Below, piece by piece: positions 45,745-54,026 of a stretch of 64,000 bases of DNA. The DNA is from Roseateles sp. YR242 (lineage in GTDB: Bacteria; Pseudomonadota; Gammaproteobacteria; Burkholderiales; Burkholderiaceae_C). The position numbers and the translations under genes were made by a program. The stretch lies in the NCBI RefSeq assembly GCF_900109745.1, contig NZ_FOAV01000001.1, positions 794,647-858,646 on the forward strand, in the 5' to 3' direction. The notes beneath the pieces are model-generated. The model searched no databases. It was given only the letters and a program-made list of their open reading frames with translations, and was not told where the DNA came from. Within the stretch, counting starts at the first letter, position 1, and every line of letters starts with the position of its first letter.

Positions 45745-46587
45745 ATGAAATTCCAAGGCACCCAGGATTACGTCGCCACGCCTGACCTGATGCTCGCGGT
45801 CAATGCCGCCATCACCCTCAAGCGTCCGTTGCTGGTCAAGGGCGAACCCGGCACAGGCAAGACGCTGCTGGCCGAGGAAGTGGCCAAGGCGCTCAACCTG
45901 CCGCTGCTGCAGTGGCATGTCAAAAGCACGACCAAGGCGCAGCAGGGCCTGTATGAATATGACGCCGTGAGCCGCCTGCGGGACAGCCAGCTCGGTGACG
46001 ACAAGGTTCGGGACATCGGCAACTACATCATCCAGGGCACGCTGTGGCAGGCCTTTGCCTCGGACACCCCGGTGGCCCTGCTGATCGACGAGATCGACAA
46101 GGCCGACATCGAATTCCCCAACGACCTGCTGCGCGAGCTGGACCGCATGGAGTTCTATGTGTACGAGACCCGCGAATGGGTCCGTGCCAAACACCGCCCG
46201 CTGGTGTTCATCACCTCCAACAACGAGAAGGAGCTGCCGGACGCCTTCCTGCGCCGCTGCTTCTTCCACTACATCAAGTTCCCCGAGGCCGACACCATGA
46301 AGGCCATCGTGGATGTGCACTTCCCGGCGTTGAAGAAAGACCTGCTGGCCGCTGCGCTCAAGACGTTCTACGACGTGCGCAAGCTGCCGGGGCTGAAAAA
46401 GAAGCCCAGCACCTCCGAGCTGATCGACTGGCTCAAGCTGCTGCTGGCCGAGGACATCCCGCTCGAAGCGCTGCAGTCCCAGGACGAGCAGGTGGCCATT
46501 CCGCCGCTGGTGGGCGCACTGCTGAAGAACGAGCAAGACCTGACGCTGTTCGAGAAGCTGGTCTACATGCAGAGCCGCAATCGCTGA
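45745..46587 (+). CDS. MoxR-family AAA+ ATPase
   Basis: 280 residues from ATG 45745. AAA+ core: Walker A VKGEPGTGKTLLAEEVAKAL, Walker B VALLIDEIDKAD, sensor 1 VFITSNNEKELPDAFLRRC. The C-terminal helical lid is that of MoxR proteins, which partner with VWA-domain proteins as chaperone-like assembly factors (for example in metalloenzyme activation). The VWA partner (CoxE-like, 50953-52134) lies 4.4 kb downstream on the same strand, separated by a GNAT, a peptidase and an opposite-strand EAL gene. Confidence 0.92.
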   Translation: MKFQGTQDYVATPDLMLAVNAAITLKRPLLVKGEPGTGKTLLAEEVAKALNLPLLQWHVKSTTKAQQGLYEYDAVSRLRDSQLGDDKVRDIGNYIIQGTLWQAFASDTPVALLIDEIDKADIEFPNDLLRELDRMEFYVYETREWVRAKHRPLVFITSNNEKELPDAFLRRCFFHYIKFPEADTMKAIVDVHFPALKKDLLAAALKTFYDVRKLPGLKKKPSTSELIDWLKLLLAEDIPLEALQSQDEQVAIPPLVGALLKNEQDLTLFEKLVYMQSRNR

Positions 46588-46696
46588 GCGGAGCACCCGC
46601 GCCATCACAGCCGCATGACTTGCCCGATTGGCCCGGGCACCCGCCCGCCTCGCAGACGCGGCCCCCTATTTGTTCCAGGCAGATCGCAAGGTATCG

Positions 46697-47317
46697 ATGA
46701 GCACCACCACGCCCGCCAACCCCTTTGTGGCCCCGGTCACGCTGACGGGGCCGCACGCCCGGCTGGAGCCGCTGTCTCCCCAGCATCTGGACGGATTGAT
46801 CGATGCCGTCCAGGACGGCCACCTCTCGCGCCTCTGGTACACGGCCATTCCCTCGCCAGAGACCATGGCCGCCGAAATCGATCGCCGCTTGCGGCTGCGG
46901 GACGCGGGTGAATGGAACCCCTTCACCGTCTTCGACGCCCAGGGCCGGATTGCCGGCATGACCACCTATCTGCACATCGATGCCCAGCACCTCCGGGTCG
47001 AGATTGGTGCCACCTGGACCCGCGCCAGCAGCCAGCGCAGCGGGCTCAACACGCAGTGCAAACGCCTGCTGCTGGGCCATGCCTTCGAGCAGCTGGACTG
47101 CATTGCCGTGGAACTGCGCACCCACCGGCTGAACCTTCAAAGCCGCCGCGCCATTGAGCGCCTGGGGGCGCAGCTGGACGGCATTTTGCGGGCTCACCAG
47201 CGCATGCCGGACGGCAGCCTGCGTGACACCTGCGTCTACAGCATCACTGCGACCGAATGGCCGACGGTGAGAAACCATCTCCAGTGGCAGCTGGACAAAC
47301 CCCGGAGCAACGACTGA
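46697..47317 (+). CDS. GNAT family acetyltransferase
   Basis: 206 residues from ATG 46697 (MSTTTPANPFVAPVTLTGPH). GNAT-type small acetyltransferase: LEPLSPQHLDGLI, FTVFDAQGRIAGMTTY, the acetyl-CoA stretch SGLNTQCKRLLLGHAFE and LQSRRAIERLGAQ. Closest in pattern to RimJ/YjcK-like N-acetyltransferases. Stop overlaps the next start by one base (TGATG), so it is coupled to the S9 peptidase gene. Confidence 0.88.
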   Translation: MSTTTPANPFVAPVTLTGPHARLEPLSPQHLDGLIDAVQDGHLSRLWYTAIPSPETMAAEIDRRLRLRDAGEWNPFTVFDAQGRIAGMTTYLHIDAQHLRVEIGATWTRASSQRSGLNTQCKRLLLGHAFEQLDCIAVELRTHRLNLQSRRAIERLGAQLDGILRAHQRMPDGSLRDTCVYSITATEWPTVRNHLQWQLDKPRSND

Positions 47318-49470
47318 TGCCAGCCGTCAAGAAGACGACCCCTTCCGCCAAGACCCCCACGCGCTCACGCGCCAGCCGTGCAGTCGGCCGCCAGGCCCGC
47401 AACAGCGGCGGCGAGGCAACGCCCGGCCGTTTGGCGGCGAAGGGTTCGCGCGCCAAGGCCGGCCCGGGGCTGGACGTTGACGTGCTCTGGCGCCTGGACC
47501 GTGTGGGCGCGCCCAGCCTGTCTCCGGACGGCGCGCAGGCGGTGGTGCCGGTCACGCGCTACGACATGGAGAAGAACACCGGCAGCGCCGCGTTGTGGCT
47601 GCTCTCCACGCTGGGCGGCGAGCCCCGCCGCCTGACGCAGGCGGGCGACAAGGACGGCCAACCTCAGTGGAGCCCGAGTGGCAATGACATTGCCTTCCTT
47701 TCCCGGCGTGATCAGGGCGGGGTGAAAGACGAGGCGGCGCAGCTCTATCTCATCCCGCCGGACGGTGGCGAAGCCCGCCGTGTGACGCAGATGCCTTTTG
47801 GCGTCGAGGCCTTCAAGTGGTTCCCGGACGGCCGCCGCATTGCCTTTGTGTCCTGGGTGGACCCGACGCTCAAGGCCGGCGCCCAGGCGGCGCGGCGGCA
47901 GGCGGACAAGGACCGCAAGGCCACGGCTTACGTCACGGAGGAAGCCTTCTACCGGTTCTGGGACCACTCGCTGCCGATGGGGCGTGTGCCCCACTTGCAT
48001 GTGCTGGACCTGGCCAATGGCAAGGTGCGCGACCTGTTCGAGGGCACGGACTATGAGCTGAGCCGTGCCGAGCCGGATGCCACCACTTTCGACATCTCGC
48101 CGGACGGCCGCCGCATTGCCTTCAGTTTTGATCCGGCACCGGTGAAGATCCTGGAGCACCGCAATGCGCTGGCCGAGGTCGAGGTGCGCACGGGCCGGGT
48201 GCAGGTGTTGCTGCAAGACGGTGATTGGGACTTCACGGCGCCCAGCTACAGCCATGCGGGCCATCACTTGGCCTTCCTGGCCAGCCATCAGGGGCTGCGG
48301 CACACGATGCCCAACTGGCTGGCGGTGCTGGACACCCAGGGCCACTGGGCGGTGCTGTCCGAGGACTGGGACCACGACGTGGCGGCACCGCTGCGGTGGG
48401 ACGAGGATGATCTGGGCCTGCTGTGCCTGGCCGAGGACCGTGGCCGCCGTCACCTGTGGCGTTTTGATGTGAAGACCTTGGCTGCCTTTGTGGTGTTTGA
48501 AGGGGGCCATGCCGGCAGTTTTGCGCTGGAGGCAGGCACCCTGGTTGTGCATCACGACAGTGTCGCCTTCCCGCCGCAGGTGTCGGTGGTGGAGCGGGAG
48601 GGCGAGGCGGATGAGCAGGTGTTGCGCCGCATTGACCGTTTTAATGAAGACCTTCTTGGCGCGCACCGGGTGGGCCGGCATGAAGAGGTCTGGTACGAAG
48701 GGGCCTTGGGCGAACAGGTGCAGATGTGGGTGATCTACCCACCGGGTTTTGATGCGAAGAAGAAGTACCCGCTGATGCACCTGATCCATGGCGGGCCTCA
48801 CACGGCGTTTGGGGACAGCTGGCATTGGCGCTGGAACCATCAGGTGATGGCGGCGCAGGGGTTTGTGGTGGCCTGCGTGAACTATCACGGCTCGTCCAGC
48901 TTTGGCCATGCGTTCCTGGATTCCATCACGCACCGTTGGGGTGAGCTGGAACTGCAGGACGTGGAGGCGGCCACCGATCTGTTGTTGAAGCAGCCCTGGG
49001 CGGACAAGCGCCGGCTCTTTGCGACCGGTGGCAGTTATGGGGGCTACATGGTGGCCTGGATGAATGGCCATCTGCAGCCGGGCCGTTATCAGGCCTATGT
49101 GTGCCATGCGGGTTGTTATGACTGGCAGGCCATGTTCGCCAACGACGCCTATCACTGGCATGCGAAGGAGCTGGGCACCTGGTATTGGGACAAGCCGGCG
49201 CAGGTGGCGGCGCAGAGCCCCCACAACTTTGCGCAAAACTTCAGCACGCCGACGTTGGTCATCCATGGGCAGATGGACTACCGTGTGCCGGATGCGCAGG
49301 GGCTGGCGTACTACAACACCCTCAAGGCCCAGGGGGTGGATGCCCGTCTTGTCTGGTTCCCTGACGAAAACCACTGGGTGTTGAAGCCGCGGAACAGCCA
49401 GCTCTGGTACCAGGAATTCTTTGATTGGCTCAAGCGGCACGATCCCGGGGTTTCTCGGAAACGCGCCTGA
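47317..49470 (+). CDS. S9 family prolyl oligopeptidase (acylaminoacyl peptidase-like)
   Basis: 717 residues from ATG 47317. N-terminal basic tail (about 1-45), a WD40-like propeller (about 50-430; LSPDGAQAVVPVTRY, WSPSGNDIAFLSRRD, WFPDGRRIAFVSW), then an alpha/beta hydrolase with catalytic Ser573 in GGSYGGYMV, Asp in MDYRVPDAQG, and His686 in ENHWVL. S9C-type peptidases cleave short peptides or N-acetylated amino acids in the cytosol; no signal peptide is seen. The coupled GNAT gene is a curious neighbour, since acetylated peptides are the substrates of such enzymes. Confidence 0.92.
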   Translation: MPAVKKTTPSAKTPTRSRASRAVGRQARNSGGEATPGRLAAKGSRAKAGPGLDVDVLWRLDRVGAPSLSPDGAQAVVPVTRYDMEKNTGSAALWLLSTLGGEPRRLTQAGDKDGQPQWSPSGNDIAFLSRRDQGGVKDEAAQLYLIPPDGGEARRVTQMPFGVEAFKWFPDGRRIAFVSWVDPTLKAGAQAARRQADKDRKATAYVTEEAFYRFWDHSLPMGRVPHLHVLDLANGKVRDLFEGTDYELSRAEPDATTFDISPDGRRIAFSFDPAPVKILEHRNALAEVEVRTGRVQVLLQDGDWDFTAPSYSHAGHHLAFLASHQGLRHTMPNWLAVLDTQGHWAVLSEDWDHDVAAPLRWDEDDLGLLCLAEDRGRRHLWRFDVKTLAAFVVFEGGHAGSFALEAGTLVVHHDSVAFPPQVSVVEREGEADEQVLRRIDRFNEDLLGAHRVGRHEEVWYEGALGEQVQMWVIYPPGFDAKKKYPLMHLIHGGPHTAFGDSWHWRWNHQVMAAQGFVVACVNYHGSSSFGHAFLDSITHRWGELELQDVEAATDLLLKQPWADKRRLFATGGSYGGYMVAWMNGHLQPGRYQAYVCHAGCYDWQAMFANDAYHWHAKELGTWYWDKPAQVAAQSPHNFAQNFSTPTLVIHGQMDYRVPDAQGLAYYNTLKAQGVDARLVWFPDENHWVLKPRNSQLWYQEFFDWLKRHDPGVSRKRA

Positions 49471-49474
49471 TCAT

Positions 49475-50863
49475 TCAATCGCTGTCCCAATCCAGATCCC
49501 CACATAGCACCCGCAACCGTCGGTCCTGCCAAAAAGCCACGGAGACCGTCACACACAGCCGGGCGCCATACAGGCTGAGGTAAGGCCGCGTCACCTGGAT
49601 CTCCCCCACCGACTCGGCCGCCCGACGGAAATAGGGCCGACGAGACCACCTCGCATCTCCCGCCCGAACCAGCGGCACAAAACGCGGATCCGTCACCCCA
49701 TCGGCGGGCGGCGCCGGACGGCCTCCGCCGCCACCTGCCGTGGACACCGCCTTGAACCCCAGCTCACGGCCGTCCTCGTCCAGCAGATAACACACCTGCG
49801 TCCCGCTCAACTGCAGGAATGCCTGGCAGGCCACCGCCAACGGCAGCCCCTGCTGCAACGGCTGCAGCGCCAAAGCCAGCGCCGTGCGGAATGGCGCCAA
49901 CCGCTCATCGTGGTCCCGCCGCACCTGGGCCTGCCGCTCACTGAAGAGATCCCAGATCCCCTCCAGCGTGCTGGACACCCCGGCCTCCGGCAGCAGATCC
50001 GCCTGCGGATGCGCAAACGCAAACCCTTGCACCAGATCCACATCGGCATCCATCGCCAACTGCGCATCCTCCCGGTGCTCCACCCCCTCCAGCAACACCA
50101 GCGCGCCACACTCATGCAACAGCGCCACCATCTGGCTCAACACCCGCGCCATGCGCCGCGACGACCGGGCATGCCGCAACATCCCCCGGTCCAGCTTCAC
50201 GATCTCCGGACGAATGCGCCAGATGCGGTCAAAGTTGGAATGCCCCACACCAAAATCGTCCAGCGCCAGCAAACAGCCGGTCGCCCGGGCCGCCAGCACC
50301 GCCGCTTCAAAGCATTCGTCCCGGGCCATCACATCCTCGGTCACCTCCATCACCAGCCGGTGCGTGGGCAACCCCAGTTGCTGCACCACCTGCACGGCAC
50401 TGGCCAGCAACTCGCTCTCACGCGCCGTCAACAGAAAAACCGCCGGATGAATGTTCAGGAACAGCCAGCAGTCCGGCGGCCCCTGCGTCACAAAATTGTG
50501 AACATGCAGCAGCCGGCACAAGCGGTCCAGTTGCACCTGCTCCTCGAAACTGCTGACGCCCGCAAACGCACTCACCGGCGGTACAGGCTGGCCCGACGCG
50601 TCAGTCACCCGCACCAGGGCCTCATACCCCACTGGCCGCCGGTGCGGAAAGCTGTAGATGGGCTGGAAGGCACTGGTCAGTTGGTGGCCACCGTGCCGGG
50701 CAGCCCATCGAGCCGTGCCTGCCGCTCCGGCCGATGCCTCAGTACCCGCATCAGCGGGATCATGGGGATGACCAGGATCAACGGCGACACCACGAGCAAC
50801 GCGCGGCAACTCATGGATGGCGCCATACAAGGCCTTCAACATTTGTTCGACTTCGATGTCCAT
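49475..50863 (-). CDS. EAL domain cyclic-di-GMP phosphodiesterase with YkuI-like C-terminus
   Basis: 462 residues. EAL domain (about 60-300): YEALVRV, LNIHP, VMEVTED, LLALDDFGVGHSNFD, VKLDRGML, LEGVEH and QGFAFAHP; the metal- and substrate-binding residues look intact, so it should hydrolyse cyclic-di-GMP. C-terminal region (about 310-462) resembles the YkuI_C/PAS-like sensor domain (QAFLQLSGTQVCYLLDEDG). No membrane segment. Convergent with the S9 peptidase (4 bp between stops) and divergent from the VWA gene (89 bp). Confidence 0.9.
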   Translation of the reverse strand: MDIEVEQMLKALYGAIHELPRVARGVAVDPGHPHDPADAGTEASAGAAGTARWAARHGGHQLTSAFQPIYSFPHRRPVGYEALVRVTDASGQPVPPVSAFAGVSSFEEQVQLDRLCRLLHVHNFVTQGPPDCWLFLNIHPAVFLLTARESELLASAVQVVQQLGLPTHRLVMEVTEDVMARDECFEAAVLAARATGCLLALDDFGVGHSNFDRIWRIRPEIVKLDRGMLRHARSSRRMARVLSQMVALLHECGALVLLEGVEHREDAQLAMDADVDLVQGFAFAHPQADLLPEAGVSSTLEGIWDLFSERQAQVRRDHDERLAPFRTALALALQPLQQGLPLAVACQAFLQLSGTQVCYLLDEDGRELGFKAVSTAGGGGGRPAPPADGVTDPRFVPLVRAGDARWSRRPYFRRAAESVGEIQVTRPYLSLYGARLCVTVSVAFWQDRRLRVLCGDLDWDSD

Positions 50864-50952
50864 GCGCCCTCACCCCAACACCGTGCGAACATCGTACGCG
50901 CTTGCCTCGGCATGGATAATGCCCTGACGCCCTGCAGTTCAGGGGGAGGACC

Positions 50953-52134
50953 ATGCTGATCCAGTTCTTCTATACCTTGCGCGCCGCCCGGCTTCCCGTC
51001 TCCGTCAAGGAGTACCTGACGCTGCTGGAGGCGCTGCAGGCGGGTGTGCTTGACGATGACGCCGGACCGACGGTGGACAAGTTCTATGCGCTCGCCCGTA
51101 CCACCCTGGTCAAGGACGAAGCCCTGTTCGACAAGTTCGACCGGGCCTTCGCCGCCTATTTCAAGGGCGTCGAACTGATCACCGACCTGGTCAAGACCTT
51201 GCCCCCCGAATGGCTGACCAAGCAGTTGGAGCGAGAACTCACGCCCGAACAGCTGGCCGAACTCAAGGCCATGGCGTGGGACGAGCTGATGGACACCCTG
51301 CGCCAGCGGCTGGAAGAACAGACCGAACGCCATGAAGGCGGCAACCGCTGGATCGGTACCGGTGGCACCAGCCCTTTTGGCCATGGCGGCACCAACCCGC
51401 GCGGCGTGCGCATCGGCGGCCCCGGTGGCCAGCGCAGCGCCGTGAAGGTCTGGGAACAACGCGCCTACAAGGACTACGACGACCAGATCGAACTCGGCAC
51501 CCGCAACATCAAGGTTGCCCTGCGGCGGCTGCGGCGCTTCGCCCGCGAAGGCTCCGAACTCGAACTGGATCTGGACGACACCATCCACAAGACCGCCGCC
51601 AACGCCGGCATGCTGGACATCCGCATGGTGCCGGAGCGGCACAACAAGGTGAAGCTGCTGCTGCTCATGGATGTGGGCGGCACCATGGACGAACATGTGC
51701 ACCGGGTGGAAGAGCTGTTCTCGGCCGTGAAAAGCGAGTTCAAGCACATGGAGTTCTTCTACTTCCACAACTGCGTCTACGACCACGTGTGGCGCAACAA
51801 CCGCCGCCGGTTCAGCGAGAAGACCTCCACCTGGGATCTCATCCACAAGTACAACCGGGACTACAAGCTGATCTTTGTGGGCGACGCCACCATGAGCCCC
51901 TACGAGATCCTGCAGCCCGGCGGCAGCGTGGAATACAACAACGAGGAAGCCGGTGCCGAATGGCTGCAGCGGCTGACCCATGCCTTCCCCAAGCACGTAT
52001 GGATCAATCCCGAGCCGGCAGGTGTCTGGCAGTACCGCCAGAGCATCTCGCTGATCCAGCAGCTCATGCAGCAACGCATGATGCCGCTGTCCATGAGCGG
52101 CCTGGAACAGGCGATGCGTGTGCTCAACCGATGA
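50953..52134 (+). CDS. VWA (CoxE-like) domain protein
   Basis: 393 residues, ATG with GGGGGAGGACC upstream. The N-terminal half is a helical CoxE-like segment with a Gly-rich loop (WIGTGGTSPFGHGGTN), the C-terminal half a VWA domain. The metal-binding site reads DVGGTMDEHV instead of the usual DxSxS, and the later motifs (FVGDATMSPYE) are conserved in this subfamily. CoxE-like proteins pair with MoxR ATPases for maturation of enzymes such as CO dehydrogenase; the likely partner is the moxR gene at 45745. Stop overlaps tamA start by 4 nt. Confidence 0.9.
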   Translation: MLIQFFYTLRAARLPVSVKEYLTLLEALQAGVLDDDAGPTVDKFYALARTTLVKDEALFDKFDRAFAAYFKGVELITDLVKTLPPEWLTKQLERELTPEQLAELKAMAWDELMDTLRQRLEEQTERHEGGNRWIGTGGTSPFGHGGTNPRGVRIGGPGGQRSAVKVWEQRAYKDYDDQIELGTRNIKVALRRLRRFAREGSELELDLDDTIHKTAANAGMLDIRMVPERHNKVKLLLLMDVGGTMDEHVHRVEELFSAVKSEFKHMEFFYFHNCVYDHVWRNNRRRFSEKTSTWDLIHKYNRDYKLIFVGDATMSPYEILQPGGSVEYNNEEAGAEWLQRLTHAFPKHVWINPEPAGVWQYRQSISLIQQLMQQRMMPLSMSGLEQAMRVLNR

Positions 52135-54026
52135 GGAGCTGGCTGGTACTGGGCCTGGCGGCCATGATGGGCGCACAGCTGACCGGATGCGCCCTGTTCG
52201 CCTCGGACCGCAAGGCACAGCTGAAGGTGGCCGCTCCCGCCGAGCCCCCGGACGACAGCCGCCCGGCGTCGGAGCGCAAGCGCATCGAGGCCTATGAGCT
52301 GACCATCGACGCGCCGCCGGAACTGCGCTCGCTGCTCATGACCCACCTGGACCTGGCCCGCTTTCGCGACACGCCGGAAGACATGCGGCTGACCGCCGCC
52401 GAGCTGCGCCGCCTCGCCGCCGTAGCCCCGGAGCAGGCCCGGCAACTGCTGGAGACCGCCGGTTATTTCAATGCCAAGGTGCGCACCGAAGAAGTGGGCG
52501 ACCTGAACGACGGCGTGCGCAACCTGCATCTGATCGTGGACACCGGCCCCCGCGCTCTGGTCGGCGCGCTGGACCTGCGCATCGAAGGCCCCCTCAAGGC
52601 CATGTCCGAACGCGGCGACAAGCTCGCCAACGCGCTCGAACGCACCCTGACCCAGAGCTGGCAGTTGCCCCCGCATGCCGGCTTCAGCCAGGGTGACTGG
52701 GCCGCCGCCAAGAACGCGCTGCTCACCCGCACCCGCGCGCAGGGCTACCCGCTGGCCCGCATGACCCACAGCCAGGCGGTCGTGCTGGCCGACGAGAACC
52801 AGGTGGACCTGGCCATCACCCTCGAAACCGGCCCGCTTTTCACCCTGGGCGAACTCAAGGTGGAAGGGCTCAAGCACCAGCCCGAAGCCTCGGTGCGCCG
52901 CCTGGCCGGCTACAAGGAGCATGACCCCTACAACGAGCGCCTGCTGCTGGACTTCCAGGAACGGCTGCTGGGCACGCAGCTGTTTGACAGCGCCAGTGTG
53001 GAGATCAACCCGGAGGCGATCACCCCCGAGCCCGGCGTGGAGAAGGTCGAAGTGCCCGTCACCGCCAAGCTGCGCGAGGCAGCTCGCCAGCAGGTCACCA
53101 CCAGCGTCGGTTATCACAGCGTCAACGGCCCCACCGTGGGTATCGAACACACCCACCGCAAGCCCTTCGACCTCAACATCCGCGAACGCACCAAACTGAC
53201 CATCGGTCGGGACAACAGCTCCATCGATGCAGAAATCAGCTCGCACCCCCAACCCAACATGCAACGCAGCCTGGCGGCGTTCTATGCGGAACGGCTCACC
53301 TCGGGCGAGCAGGTCAACGTGAACTTGCGGACCCGGCTGGGTTATGCCCGCGAGACCGAACCCGAGGACCAACTGCAGTACGTGGAACTGCTTCGCTCCT
53401 GGGAACACGCGCCCAACGTCGAGACCACCATGGCCGGCGCGGTGTCCCTGAACCAGCAAAACATCTGGCGCCGGGTTGACTCCAAGCTGCTGCCCACCAA
53501 GGGCTGGACCGCCAGCCTGCTGGTGGGCGGCGGCTGGGCCAGCAGCAATACCGAACCGAACGGCCCCTTCGGCAAGGCCGTGGGCAAGTTCTACTGGTAT
53601 TACCCGCTGCCGGCGCGCTGGCTGTTCTCCAGCCGCGTGGAAATGGGCCAGATCATCGCCAAAGGCAAGCTCGGCCTGCCTGAGGCTCTGCGCTTTCGCA
53701 CGGGGGGTGACGACACCGTGCGGGGTTATGCCTACAACGAGCTGGGCCCGCTGGACTCCGCCGGCAACCAGACCGGCGGCCGGGTGCTGCTGGACGGCAG
53801 CGTGGAAGTCTCGCACCCGCTCACCCCCAAGATTCCGCAGCTGATGGGCGCCCTTTTTGTGGATGCCGGCCAGGCTGCCCAGAACTGGGGCAGCTACAAA
53901 CCCGCCTATGCCGTGGGCGCCGGCCTGCGTTACCGCAGCCCGGTCGGTGTGCTGCGCATGGACTTCGCCCGGGGCAACCTGGCGGACAAATACCGCTTCC
54001 ACTTCAGCGTGGCCATTGCACTATGA
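52131..54026 (+). CDS. tamA: Translocation and assembly module outer-membrane protein TamA
   Basis: 631 residues from ATG 52131. N-terminal signal with a possible lipobox (LTGC at about residues 17-20), POTRA domains (about 45-300; ARQLLETAGYFNAKVRTEEV, VEGLKHQPEASVRRLAGY), then a 16-strand Omp85 barrel (TTSVGYHSVNGPTVGIEH, FRTGGDDTVRGYAYNELG, FVDAGQAAQNW). TamA helps insert or secrete autotransporter and other outer-membrane proteins with TamB. The start overlaps the VWA stop and its stop overlaps tamB by 4 nt, making a VWA-tamA-tamB unit. Confidence 0.94.
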   Translation: MRSWLVLGLAAMMGAQLTGCALFASDRKAQLKVAAPAEPPDDSRPASERKRIEAYELTIDAPPELRSLLMTHLDLARFRDTPEDMRLTAAELRRLAAVAPEQARQLLETAGYFNAKVRTEEVGDLNDGVRNLHLIVDTGPRALVGALDLRIEGPLKAMSERGDKLANALERTLTQSWQLPPHAGFSQGDWAAAKNALLTRTRAQGYPLARMTHSQAVVLADENQVDLAITLETGPLFTLGELKVEGLKHQPEASVRRLAGYKEHDPYNERLLLDFQERLLGTQLFDSASVEINPEAITPEPGVEKVEVPVTAKLREAARQQVTTSVGYHSVNGPTVGIEHTHRKPFDLNIRERTKLTIGRDNSSIDAEISSHPQPNMQRSLAAFYAERLTSGEQVNVNLRTRLGYARETEPEDQLQYVELLRSWEHAPNVETTMAGAVSLNQQNIWRRVDSKLLPTKGWTASLLVGGGWASSNTEPNGPFGKAVGKFYWYYPLPARWLFSSRVEMGQIIAKGKLGLPEALRFRTGGDDTVRGYAYNELGPLDSAGNQTGGRVLLDGSVEVSHPLTPKIPQLMGALFVDAGQAAQNWGSYKPAYAVGAGLRYRSPVGVLRMDFARGNLADKYRFHFSVAIAL

